DNA of 64,000 nucleotides. Origin: Nocardia huaxiensis. Lineage in GTDB: Bacteria > Actinomycetota > Actinomycetes > Mycobacteriales > Mycobacteriaceae. The notes under the pieces were generated by a model that was given only the letters and a program-made list of their open reading frames with translations, had not been told where the DNA came from and did not search any database. Each line of letters starts with the position of its first letter. Position 1 is the stretch's first letter. Positions 8,649-16,760 of the stretch are shown one piece after another. The translations under genes were made by a program, and so were the position numbers. The stretch spans positions 1,240,001-1,304,000 of the forward strand of contig NZ_CP059399.1 of assembly GCF_013744875.1 (NCBI RefSeq), in the 5' to 3' direction.

Positions 8649-10523
8649 ATGACGGTGGAAGTCGCGTCGCCACCGGCGGCGGGGGAATCCGTGCCGGACG
8701 AGAAAGCGGCGAAGGTGGCGGCGCGAGCCGAGGCCAAGGCGCGTAAGCAGCGGGAAGCGCTGGCGCGCAAGGAGATTCTCGCGCCGGTGAGCGGAACGCT
8801 CACGCTGGCGAGCCTGATCGTGGCCGTCGCTTCGGTGTGCGCGGTGGCGCCGTTCCTGCTGATCGTGTCCGCCGCCCGCGAACTGCTCGCCGATACGGTG
8901 GACACCGATCGGGTGTGGCGGCTGCTGCTCATCGCGGTCGTCGTGCTGGTGGTGCGGGCCCTGCTGCAGGCCGCCGCGCTGACCTGGTCGCACGCGGTGG
9001 ACGCGGGCTATCAGCTGACACTGCGACGACTGCTGGCCGACAAGCTCACCCGAGTGCCGTTGGGCTGGTTCGGCGCTCGCACCTCCTCCGAGGTGAAGAA
9101 ATACCTCCAGGACGATGTGGAGGCGCTGCACTATCTGGTGGCGCACGCGCGGCTGGACTTCATCGGCTCGGTGACCGTGCCGCTGGTGACCCTGATCTAT
9201 CTGGCCACCGTCGACTGGCGGCTCATGCTGGTGCTGCTGCTGCCGCTGGTGATCTACGCGCTGTGCATGAAGCGGATGCTGGACGAGCCGGGCCGCGAGC
9301 GCATCGTCGCCTACAACGCCGCCGAGCAGCGCACCCGCGAGGCGACCGTCGAATTCGTGGACGGCATCCAGGTGGTGCGGGCCTTCGGGCGGGCGGGCAA
9401 GGCGCACAGCGTCTTCCAGGACGCGGTCGACCATCAGACCGAGAGCGTGCGCCGGTTGAAGCTGCCGGTCGTGACGGTGCAGTCGCTGTCGGAGACGGTG
9501 ACCGCGCCGGTGTTCGTCATGCTGCTGGTCGTCGTCGCGGGCCTGGCGGGGGTGGGCGCGGACTGGATCGAGCCCATCGACCTGCTGCCGTTCCTGCTGG
9601 TCGGCCTGGGTCTGGGCAGCTCGCTGCTGGGGCTGGGCTACGGCGCGCAGGCGCTGCGCACCGCCGGTGACGCGGCCCTGCGCCTGCACGAACTCATGCA
9701 GACCCCCGAACTTCCTTCCGGCGCACCGGCTTCCGAGGCCGCCCCGGAGACCGATGTCGCGTCCGGGCTGGTGCGGTTCGAGGATGTGAGCTTCGGCTAC
9801 CGCGCCGACCATCAGGTGCTGCGCGGCGTGACCCTCGAACTCGCGCCCGGCACGCTGACCGCACTGGTCGGCCCGAGCGGTTCCGGCAAGTCCACGCTGG
9901 CCAAGCTGCTGCCGCGCTTCTACGACGTGGAGTCGGGCCGGATCACCATCGGCGGCCGCGATATTCGCGACATCCCCAGCGACGAGCTGTATCGCACGGT
10001 CGGATTCGTCTTCCAGGACGTCCGGCTCATTCGCGGCACCGTCCGCGACAATCTGATCCTGGCCAAGGCCGACGCCGACGACGCGGCCCTGGAGCGTGCG
10101 GCCCGCGCCGCCCAGATCCACGATCGCATCATGGCGCTGCCGCGCGGCTACGACTCCGAGATCGGCGTCGACGCCGTGCTGTCCGGTGGTGAGGCGCAAC
10201 GGCTTTCGATCGCCCGCGCCCTGCTGGCCGACACCCCGGTGCTCGTGCTCGACGAGGCCACCGCCTTCGCCGATCCGGAATCGGAAGCGGCCGTGCAGGA
10301 TGCGCTGGCGGCGCTGGTGGCCGGTCGCACCGTGCTGGTGATCGCGCACCGCCTGCACACCATCACCTCGGTGGACCGAATCCTGGTGCTGGAGAACGGA
10401 ACCCTGGTCGAACAGGGCGATCATGCGAACCTGTGCACCGCGGGCGGCGTCTACCAGCGCCTGTGGGAGATCAACGAGGCCGCGTTGCACACCATCGAAC
10501 CGGCCGTGGAGGCGACCCGATGA
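8649..10523 (+). CDS. irtA: Siderophore ABC transporter, IrtA-like permease/ATPase
   Basis: 624 residues: six-helix type IV ABC transmembrane domain (about 50-340), then an ATPase domain (about 370-600) with Walker A GPSGSGKST near 408, signature LSGGEAQRLS near 511 and Walker B LVLDEAT near 531. IrtA and IrtB form a heterodimer with an exporter fold that imports ferric mycobactin-type siderophores in mycobacteria. Mycobacterial IrtA also carries an N-terminal FAD siderophore-interaction domain; this protein has only a charged N-terminal segment of about 45 residues instead, so iron reduction must be done by another protein. The stop overlaps the next start (ATGA), and an iron box stands upstream, so it forms an iron-repressed operon with irtB. 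Confidence 0.85.
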   Translation: MTVEVASPPAAGESVPDEKAAKVAARAEAKARKQREALARKEILAPVSGTLTLASLIVAVASVCAVAPFLLIVSAARELLADTVDTDRVWRLLLIAVVVLVVRALLQAAALTWSHAVDAGYQLTLRRLLADKLTRVPLGWFGARTSSEVKKYLQDDVEALHYLVAHARLDFIGSVTVPLVTLIYLATVDWRLMLVLLLPLVIYALCMKRMLDEPGRERIVAYNAAEQRTREATVEFVDGIQVVRAFGRAGKAHSVFQDAVDHQTESVRRLKLPVVTVQSLSETVTAPVFVMLLVVVAGLAGVGADWIEPIDLLPFLLVGLGLGSSLLGLGYGAQALRTAGDAALRLHELMQTPELPSGAPASEAAPETDVASGLVRFEDVSFGYRADHQVLRGVTLELAPGTLTALVGPSGSGKSTLAKLLPRFYDVESGRITIGGRDIRDIPSDELYRTVGFVFQDVRLIRGTVRDNLILAKADADDAALERAARAAQIHDRIMALPRGYDSEIGVDAVLSGGEAQRLSIARALLADTPVLVLDEATAFADPESEAAVQDALAALVAGRTVLVIAHRLHTITSVDRILVLENGTLVEQGDHANLCTAGGVYQRLWEINEAALHTIEPAVEATR

Positions 10524-12256
10524 TCCGCAAGGTTCTTGCCCTGGTCCCGCGCGAATTCGCCGGGCTCACACCGAAACTGTTCCTGGCGATCATCGCGCAG
10601 GCGCTGTGTCAGGCCGCCGCGTATGTGCTGCTGGTGCCGGTCCTGCAGTCGCTGTTCGACGACGACCTTTCCCGCGCCTGGTTCTGGACCCTCTGGCTGG
10701 GCGTCGCCGTGGCCGGTGTCGTCGTGCTGTCCTATGTGCAGTCGGTCGTCGGCCTGCGCATCGGCGTGGGCATGCAGCAGGGTCTGCAGACCCGCCTCGG
10801 CGATCATCTGAATGCCTTGCCGCTGGGCTGGTTCGACTGGCAGAACGCGGGCGCGCTGTCCCGCATCGTGGTCGAGAACGTGCGTGAGGTGCAGGGCCTG
10901 ATCGCCTACCTGATCGCCAAGATCCTCACCGGCGTGCTGGTGCCGCTGGGCGTCGCGGTGGGCATGCTGTTCATCGACTGGCGCATCTCCCTGGCCATGC
11001 TGGTGGCCGCGCCGCTGCTGTTCGCGGTGAACCTGTGGGCCAATCGCGCCTACTCCGCCTCCGACGCCCGCATGCACGAGGCCGCCTCGGAGGCCAATGC
11101 CCGGGTGCTGGAATTCGCGCAGGCGCAACCGGTGCTGCGCTCCTTCGGCGCGGTCGGCGCGGGCAATCGCGCCCTGGATTCGGCGCTGGCCAAGCAGCGC
11201 AAGGCGGCCTCGGGTCTGCTGGTCGCCAGCGTTCCCGGCCTGATCGTGTTCTCGCTGTGTGTGCAGGCGATCTTCCTGGTGCTGGTGTACCTGGTGGTCG
11301 GCCGCGTCACCGGCGGGGCCATCACGGCCGCCGCCGCCATCGCGCTGATCGCGGTGAGCGCCCGTTTCATCGAGCCGCTCAATCAGGCCGCGCAGCTGGG
11401 CACCGCCCTGCGCTCGGCCGCCGCGGCCGCCGATCGGGTGACCGACCTGCTCGCCGAACCCACACTGCCGCAGTCGGATACGCCCGTCACCCCGGGTGCG
11501 CCCGCCGTGGTGTTCGACCACGTGACCTTCGGCTATGGCGCGAACGACCCTGTCCTGAACGATATTTCGTTCACGGTCCCCGCGGGCACCACGACCGCCA
11601 TCGTCGGCCCCAGTGGCGCAGGCAAATCCACGCTGCTGCGCCTGGCCGCCCGCTTCCACGATGTGGATTCCGGCACGGTCTCGGTCAGCGGCCACGATGT
11701 GCGCGAACAGCCGACGCCGACCCTGCTGGGTCAGGTTTCGCTGGTCTTCCAGAACGTCTATCTCTTCAATCGCTCTGTGCTGGAGAACATTCGCTCCGGT
11801 CGCCCGGATGCCACCGACGACGAGGTGCGCCGCGCCGCCGCCGTGGCACGCGTGGACGAGATCGCCGAGCGTCTCCCCGAAGGCTGGGACACCCTGGTCG
11901 GCGAGGGCGGTGCGGGCCTGTCCGGCGGTGAGCGGCAACGCGTTTCGATCGCCCGCGCCCTGCTCAAGGACGCCCCGATCGTGCTGCTGGACGAGGCCAC
12001 CAGTGCCCTCGATCCGCAGAACGAGGCGGTCGTGGTGCGCGGCGTGCACGAACTCACCAGGGACCGAACGGTTCTGGTGGTCGCGCACCGTCTGGCAACC
12101 ATCGCGCACGCGGACCAGATCCTGTTCATGGAGGGCGGTCGCATTGCCGAAAGCGGCACGCACGATGAGCTGTTGGCGCTGAACGGCAGGTACGCGGCCT
12201 TCTGGAACGAGCGCACGCGCGCCACCGGCTGGCGGCTGGAGGCGGCTCCCGCGTAG
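10520..12256 (+). CDS. irtB: Siderophore ABC transporter, IrtB-like permease/ATPase
   Basis: 578 residues from the ATG at 10520, which overlaps the irtA stop by four bases; translational coupling suits a heterodimer. A six-helix ABC transmembrane domain occupies about 1-320. The ATPase domain has Walker A GPSGAGKST near 363, signature LSGGERQRVS near 467 and Walker B with LLDEATSALDP. With the preceding protein it should import ferric nocobactin/mycobactin-type siderophore through the cytoplasmic membrane. Its location directly before mbtG and inside the iron-box block supports this role over a generic drug exporter. Both ATP sites look complete in this subunit. Confidence 0.85.
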   Translation: MIRKVLALVPREFAGLTPKLFLAIIAQALCQAAAYVLLVPVLQSLFDDDLSRAWFWTLWLGVAVAGVVVLSYVQSVVGLRIGVGMQQGLQTRLGDHLNALPLGWFDWQNAGALSRIVVENVREVQGLIAYLIAKILTGVLVPLGVAVGMLFIDWRISLAMLVAAPLLFAVNLWANRAYSASDARMHEAASEANARVLEFAQAQPVLRSFGAVGAGNRALDSALAKQRKAASGLLVASVPGLIVFSLCVQAIFLVLVYLVVGRVTGGAITAAAAIALIAVSARFIEPLNQAAQLGTALRSAAAAADRVTDLLAEPTLPQSDTPVTPGAPAVVFDHVTFGYGANDPVLNDISFTVPAGTTTAIVGPSGAGKSTLLRLAARFHDVDSGTVSVSGHDVREQPTPTLLGQVSLVFQNVYLFNRSVLENIRSGRPDATDDEVRRAAAVARVDEIAERLPEGWDTLVGEGGAGLSGGERQRVSIARALLKDAPIVLLDEATSALDPQNEAVVVRGVHELTRDRTVLVVAHRLATIAHADQILFMEGGRIAESGTHDELLALNGRYAAFWNERTRATGWRLEAAPA

Positions 12257-12299
12257 GTGAGCGCCCGCACACCGTCTGGTCCGGGCGACCCATTCAAGC

Positions 12300-12318
12300 T
12301 AAGGTTAGGCTATGCAAA
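12300..12318 (+). promoter_or_regulatory. Iron box upstream of mbtG
   Basis: TAAGGTTAGGCTATGCAAA matches the 19-bp IdeR/DmdR consensus at 15 positions by eye; the left half GGTTAGGCTA is almost perfect. It lies 65 bp before the mbtG start, so mbtG can be iron-controlled apart from irtAB. Confidence 0.75.
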
Positions 12319-12382
12319 CCTAAGGGCGGTGGGTTGTGCGATCGGAACGACCGCGGGCGACCGCGACAGAGCAGGAGAACCG

Positions 12383-13666
12383 GTGGAGACACTTCTGGTG
12401 GTCGGCGCGGGGCCGAAAGCCCTGGCGGTAGCGGCCAAGTCGCATGTGCTGCGCGAACTCGGACTGCCCGCACCGCGGGTGATCGTGGTGGAAGCGCATG
12501 CGGTGGGCGGCAACTGGCTGCCCAGCGGCGGGTGGACCGACGGCCAGCACCGGCTCGGCACCAGCCCCGAGAAGGATGTGGGCTTCCCCTACCACTCCAC
12601 CTGGGCGCGCGGTCACAATCGTGAAATCGACGAGGCCATGCGGGCTTTCAGCTGGAATGCCTTCCTGGTCGAGCACGGCACCTATGCCGAGTGGATCGAC
12701 CGCGGCCGGCCCAGTCCGCAGCATCACGTGTGGGCCAAGTACCTGCAGTGGGTGGGCCGCAAGATCGATCTGGATCTGGTGCTGGGCTCGGTGCGCGGCA
12801 TCTCCCCGGCCGACGACGGCTGGCTGGTCACCGTGGCCGACGCCGACGGCGTGGAGAGCCAGATCGATTGCGACGCAGTCATGATCACCGGTCCGGGCCG
12901 CAGCGATCGCGCGCTCACCGCGCATCCCAAGGTGCTCAGCATCGCCGAGTTCTGGGATCTGGCGGGTCGGCGCAAGCTGCCGCCGTCCTCGCGGGCCGCG
13001 GTCATCGGCGGTGGTGAGACGGCCGGTTCGGCGCTGGACGAGCTGTGCCGGCACGACATGCTCACCATTTCGGTGATCTCGCCCAAGGCCACCCTGTACA
13101 CGCGCGGCGAAAGCTATTTCGAGAACTCGCTGTACAGCGATCCCACCAAGTGGAGCGCCCTCGGCATGACCGAGCGGCGAGATGTGATCCGCCGCACCGA
13201 TCGTGGCGTGTTCTCGGTGCGCGTGCAGGAAAGCCTGCTGGGCGACAACCGGGTGCACCATCTGCAGGGCCGCGTGGTGAACATGGTCGAGCAGGACGAG
13301 CGCATCGCGGTGACGCTGCGCAATGAGATGCGCCCGGATCAGGTGCACTCGTTCGACCTGGTGGTGGACGCCACCGGCGGGCAGCCGCTGTGGTTCCTGG
13401 ACCTGTTCGATTCCGCCGCACAGGATCTGCTGGAACTGGCGATCGGCGGACCGCTGGAGCAATCCCGCATCGAGACCTCCATCGGCTACGACCTGGCCGT
13501 GAGCGGACTCGACGCCAAGCTCTACCTGCCGAATATGGCGGCGCTGGCGCAGGGGCCGGGCTTTCCGAATCTCAGCTGCCTGGGCGAACTTTCGGACCGG
13601 GTGCTGCGCTCGGACCTGAGCCCGCGCCGGGCCGGAGTGCGTGATCGGGCAGCCGCCGCCCGCTAG
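12383..13666 (+). CDS. mbtG: L-lysine N6-monooxygenase of siderophore synthesis
   Basis: 427 residues from the GTG at 12383, with GCAGGAG just upstream. It belongs to the FAD- and NADPH-dependent N-hydroxylating monooxygenases that convert the lysine epsilon-amine to a hydroxylamine, the iron-binding group of mycobactin-type siderophores after acylation. The FAD site GAGPKALA is at residues 8-15, the NADPH site IGGGETAGS near 210, and an ATGG-type motif (VVDATGG) near 330. In mycobacteria MbtG may act on the lysine units after assembly. It sits between irtAB and the acyltransferase gene, whose product completes the hydroxamate. The Nocardia counterpart would be nbtG. It ends before a strong terminator shared with the converging mbtK. 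Confidence 0.9.
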   Translation: METLLVVGAGPKALAVAAKSHVLRELGLPAPRVIVVEAHAVGGNWLPSGGWTDGQHRLGTSPEKDVGFPYHSTWARGHNREIDEAMRAFSWNAFLVEHGTYAEWIDRGRPSPQHHVWAKYLQWVGRKIDLDLVLGSVRGISPADDGWLVTVADADGVESQIDCDAVMITGPGRSDRALTAHPKVLSIAEFWDLAGRRKLPPSSRAAVIGGGETAGSALDELCRHDMLTISVISPKATLYTRGESYFENSLYSDPTKWSALGMTERRDVIRRTDRGVFSVRVQESLLGDNRVHHLQGRVVNMVEQDERIAVTLRNEMRPDQVHSFDLVVDATGGQPLWFLDLFDSAAQDLLELAIGGPLEQSRIETSIGYDLAVSGLDAKLYLPNMAALAQGPGFPNLSCLGELSDRVLRSDLSPRRAGVRDRAAAAR

Positions 13667-13696
13667 CCGGAAGGCTCGTGCCGACCGGAAGACGAA

Positions 13697-13720
13697 GGCC
13701 CCGAACGCGAGTTCGGGGCC
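13697..13720. terminator. Bidirectional terminator between mbtG and mbtK
   Basis: GGCCCCGAAC (13697-13706) and GTTCGGGGCC (13711-13720) form a perfect 10-bp stem closed by a GCGA tetraloop, in the 76-bp gap between two converging genes. Confidence 0.75.
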
Positions 13721-13742
13721 GGAAGTCGAATGTTGTTGGGCA

Positions 13743-14399
13743 CTAACGGATCACCGGCAGATCAGAGCTCTCGCGCGGCAGTGCGTAGAGCGAGATGCGC
13801 CGATCCGGCCGCACATCGAAATCGCCGAGGTGCTGCCAGCCGTTCTTCTCGAGGCCCTTGCGCATGGGCGTGTTCCGGTGATCCGGTTCGACCATGACGC
13901 GCCGGCATTCGGGTTCGGCGGCGAAGATCGCGTCGGCCAGCTGTCGCATCCAGCCCGAGACGACACCCTTTCCGAGCAGCAGGGTTTCGGCGGTGGCGAT
14001 GTGGAAGCCCATATCGCGCGGGTCGGCGTGGTACAGCGCGGCGATCTCGTCCTTGGCGGGACGGTACAACTCCACATAGGCGATATCGCGCCACTCGAGG
14101 TCGGTCATGTCGAGCGCGGCGAAGTCGTAGCTCAGGATGCAGGGCCGCGAATAGGTTCCGGCGAGCTGGGTTTCGCAGTCGAGGCGACGGCGGTCGGACG
14201 GCCAGTCCTGCTCCCAGGTCTCGATGAGGTGCGGCCGGTGCATCCACTCGGTGATGATCTCCGGATCGGCTCCCTCGGGGTCCACCACGCGCAGCGCGAA
14301 GGGTTCGCCGAAGGCCGGGACGACGGGTGCGGGCGCGTGCCGAACATCGTCGGGAATGTCCGTCAGCTCGCGCTTGAGCACATACGGCGTCCGGGTCAT
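13743..14399 (-). CDS. mbtK: Siderophore lysine N-acyltransferase (MbtK/NbtH type)
   Basis: 218 residues, a GNAT-fold acyltransferase of the MbtK/IucB type. It transfers an acyl group, often long-chain, to the hydroxylated epsilon-amine of lysine to form the hydroxamate that binds ferric iron. The paired histidine motifs of the family are visible: MHRPHLIETWEQDW near residues 53-66 and EPDHRNTPMRKGLEKNGW near 170-187. In Nocardia farcinica the acyltransferase of the nocobactin cluster is nbtH. It is transcribed away from the mbtT operon from a 241-bp gap that contains one iron box, so both directions can be repressed from one site. The ATG at 14399 gives the normal length. Confidence 0.87.
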   Translation of the reverse strand: MTRTPYVLKRELTDIPDDVRHAPAPVVPAFGEPFALRVVDPEGADPEIITEWMHRPHLIETWEQDWPSDRRRLDCETQLAGTYSRPCILSYDFAALDMTDLEWRDIAYVELYRPAKDEIAALYHADPRDMGFHIATAETLLLGKGVVSGWMRQLADAIFAAEPECRRVMVEPDHRNTPMRKGLEKNGWQHLGDFDVRPDRRISLYALPRESSDLPVIR

Positions 14400-14443
14400 G
14401 GGGTGGAGCTCCGTTCGGTCGTAACCTCTGTCACCTCGATGGG

Positions 14444-14462
14444 TAAGGCTAGCCTATACTAA
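14444..14462. promoter_or_regulatory. Iron box in the divergent mbtK / mbtT promoter region
   Basis: TAAGGCTAGCCTATACTAA matches the IdeR/DmdR consensus at 15 of 19 positions by eye. It lies 45 bp before mbtK on the reverse strand and 178 bp before mbtT on the forward strand, leaving a long leader for the synthase operon. Confidence 0.75.
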
Positions 14463-14640
14463 TCTCGCGGTGTTACCGTTGCCCGGCCAATGCGCTCGTC
14501 ACGTTCGCCATCGGCCGCGGGGTGTGCGGTTCCGCGGTCACGCAAGGCGATTCGAGTCGCACGCGTGCCGCAGCGCACGCTTTCACAAGTTGTTATAGCG
14601 CCGAGCTATTGTCGGCGGCAGTGTAGGAGAGATACGGGAT

Positions 14641-15396
14641 ATGCCACGAGAACTAGGCTGGATCAGGCAATTTCAGGCTCCCCGTACCGAAAACCTCCCA
14701 CCGCTGCTGATTTTCCCGCACGCGGGCGCGGGCGCCTCGGCCTACCGGGTCTTCGCCAAGACCCTCGCCGAGCACTTCGACGCCATCGTCTTCCAGTACC
14801 CGGGCCGCCAGGATCGCGCGCGCGAGGCCGCCGCCGAAACCCTGCCCGAGCTCGCTGCGGGCGCGTTCGAGGCATTCCGGGACTCCGCGCACAACACCGG
14901 TGCGCCGATCACCGTCTTCGGCCACAGCATGGGGTCCATCGTGGCCTTCGAATTCGTCCGGCTGGCCGAGGCCGCCGGAATTCCGGTGCGCCTGCTGGCC
15001 GCCTCCTCGGCTGCCGCGCCCGCGCGCATCGCCGACCTGCCCGGCCACCCCACCGAGGACGAGGCGCTGCTGGACCACATGTCCGCGCTCAACGGCACCG
15101 GCGCGGAGGTGCTGGGCAGCCGGGACGTGCTGCGCATGGCCCTGCCCGTCATGAAGGCCGACTACCGCGCCTTCGACGCCTACTCCTGCCCGGCCGAGAT
15201 CGCCCTCGACATCCCGATCGCCGTACTCGGCGGGGACGAGGACGAATTCGTGGCCCCGCGCGACCTGTACGCGTGGGAGACGCACAGCCGCGCCGGAATT
15301 CGGGTGACGCTGTTCGAGGGCGGGCACTTCTACCTCAACGATCACGTGGACGGCATCGCCGAGCTGCTCGTGGCCGAGACGAGCGCGTTCGCATGA
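14641..15396 (+). CDS. mbtT: Type II thioesterase of the siderophore synthase
   Basis: 251 residues, an alpha/beta-hydrolase thioesterase. The nucleophile elbow GHSMGS places the serine at about residue 96; the Asp and the final His (GGHFYL) are in the expected order. Such enzymes remove wrong acyl groups from carrier domains of PKS/NRPS lines; they are not the main release step. It starts the five-gene operon mbtT-C-D-E-F, and its stop overlaps the ketosynthase start (ATGA). Expression should follow the iron box at 14444. The frame is open 50 codons further upstream, but the ATG at 14641 follows TAGGAGAG and fits the family start. Confidence 0.88.
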   Translation: MPRELGWIRQFQAPRTENLPPLLIFPHAGAGASAYRVFAKTLAEHFDAIVFQYPGRQDRAREAAAETLPELAAGAFEAFRDSAHNTGAPITVFGHSMGSIVAFEFVRLAEAAGIPVRLLAASSAAAPARIADLPGHPTEDEALLDHMSALNGTGAEVLGSRDVLRMALPVMKADYRAFDAYSCPAEIALDIPIAVLGGDEDEFVAPRDLYAWETHSRAGIRVTLFEGGHFYLNDHVDGIAELLVAETSAFA

Positions 15397-16760
15397 GCGG
15401 CGCGGAAGGACTCGCCGCCGCGGAGCGCGCGGCGGCCGCGCACGGCCTTGCCCCCGCGGACGACCCGATCGTGATCGTCGGCATGGGCGTGGAAGCACCC
15501 GGCGGCATCGACACACTGAGCGATTTCTGGGCCGCGCTGGCCGAATCCCGGGAGCTGATCGGGCCTTTCCCGCGTGATCGGGAATGGCCGCTGGCGGAAT
15601 TGTTCGCCCTGGACCGGCTCGAAGGCTGGAGCAAGGTTCCGGACGCGGGTGGATTCCTCACCGGTGCAACGGAATTCGATCCCCTGTTCTTCGGTATCAC
15701 GCCGCGTGAAGCCGTGGCCATGGATCCGCAGCAGCGGGTCGGCATGCGGACGGCCTGGCGGGCGCTCGAGCACGCCGGGTTGAATCCCGGTGCGCTGGAG
15801 GGCGACTCGGCCGGGGTGTGGATGGGCGTCTCCATGATGGAGTACGGCCCTCGCGCCGCCTCGGTCAACGAGTACAGCGGCTATCGCGCGACCGGCACCG
15901 CCCTGGGGGCTGTCGCCGGGCGCATCTCGCACGGGCTCGGCCTGATCGGCCCGTCCATCAGCGTCGACACCGCCTGCGCGTCCTCGCTGACCGCCGTGCA
16001 CCAGGCGGCCTCCGCCCTGCGCGCGGGGGAGTGCGACTGGGCGCTGGCGGGCGGCGTGTGCGTCATGGGCTCGCCGGGCGCGTTCTACGAGTTCTCCAAG
16101 AACAATGCCCTCGCCACCGACGGCCACTGCCGCTCCTATGCCGCCGACGCCTCCGGCACCCTGTGGGGTGAAGGCGCGGGTGTGGTTGTGCTGGAACGCG
16201 AGTCGCGGGCGCGTGAACTCGGCCACCGCGTCTACGGCCGTCTGCTCGGCACCCGTGTGAACCACAATGGCAAGGGCGCGCCGATCGCCGTGCCCAGCGC
16301 GAGCGCGCAGGAGCGCCTGATCCGCGACACCCTCGCCGCCTCCGGCCTCGATCCGGAGGTCATCGGCCTGGTCGAGGGGCACGGCACCGGCACCGCCGTG
16401 GGCGACCCGCTCGAATTGACCGCTCTCGCCGCCACTTACGGCGCGGGCGAGCGCAGCGACGGCCCCCTGCTGGGTTCGGTGAAGTCCAATGCCGGTCACG
16501 CCCAGGCGGCCTCCGGGCTGCTCGGCCTGATCAAGGTCCTGCTCTGCGGCCTGCACGGGCACATCGCCCCGAGCCTGCACGCCGACAATCCCACCACCGA
16601 ATTCGACTGGACCACAACCGGTCTGCGCCTGGCCGCCAAGTACGAGCCGTGGGCTCCCGTGGACGGCGTCCGTTACGCCGCCGTCTCGTCCTTCGGCGTC
16701 GCGGGCACCAATGCGCACGCGATCGTCGGCATGCCGGTCCTGGAGGACTTCGATGAGTAA
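15393..16760 (+). CDS. mbtC: Stand-alone polyketide ketosynthase (MbtC type)
   Basis: 455 residues, a single ketosynthase. The catalytic cysteine is in VDTACASSL (Cys195) and the two histidines in EGHGTGT (His330) and KSNAGHAQ (His369), so the triad is complete. With the next protein it should build the short 3-hydroxyacyl unit that links the two lysines in mycobactin-type siderophores. The start ATG overlaps the thioesterase stop, and the stop overlaps the mbtD start (ATGAGTAA), so the three products are translationally coupled. The split of ketosynthase from AT-KR-ACP into two genes is the same as in mycobacterial mbtC/mbtD. Confidence 0.9.
   Translation: MSGAEGLAAAERAAAAHGLAPADDPIVIVGMGVEAPGGIDTLSDFWAALAESRELIGPFPRDREWPLAELFALDRLEGWSKVPDAGGFLTGATEFDPLFFGITPREAVAMDPQQRVGMRTAWRALEHAGLNPGALEGDSAGVWMGVSMMEYGPRAASVNEYSGYRATGTALGAVAGRISHGLGLIGPSISVDTACASSLTAVHQAASALRAGECDWALAGGVCVMGSPGAFYEFSKNNALATDGHCRSYAADASGTLWGEGAGVVVLERESRARELGHRVYGRLLGTRVNHNGKGAPIAVPSASAQERLIRDTLAASGLDPEVIGLVEGHGTGTAVGDPLELTALAATYGAGERSDGPLLGSVKSNAGHAQAASGLLGLIKVLLCGLHGHIAPSLHADNPTTEFDWTTTGLRLAAKYEPWAPVDGVRYAAVSSFGVAGTNAHAIVGMPVLEDFDE

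Noticed and set aside
8649..12256. Generic multidrug exporter pair
   Set aside because: The fold alone would allow this, but the iron box, coupled genes and direct linkage to mbtG favour IrtAB-type siderophore transport.
13697..13720. Regulatory palindrome for mbtG/mbtK
   Set aside because: It lies between converging gene ends, has a stable GCGA tetraloop stem, and fits a bidirectional terminator better than an operator.
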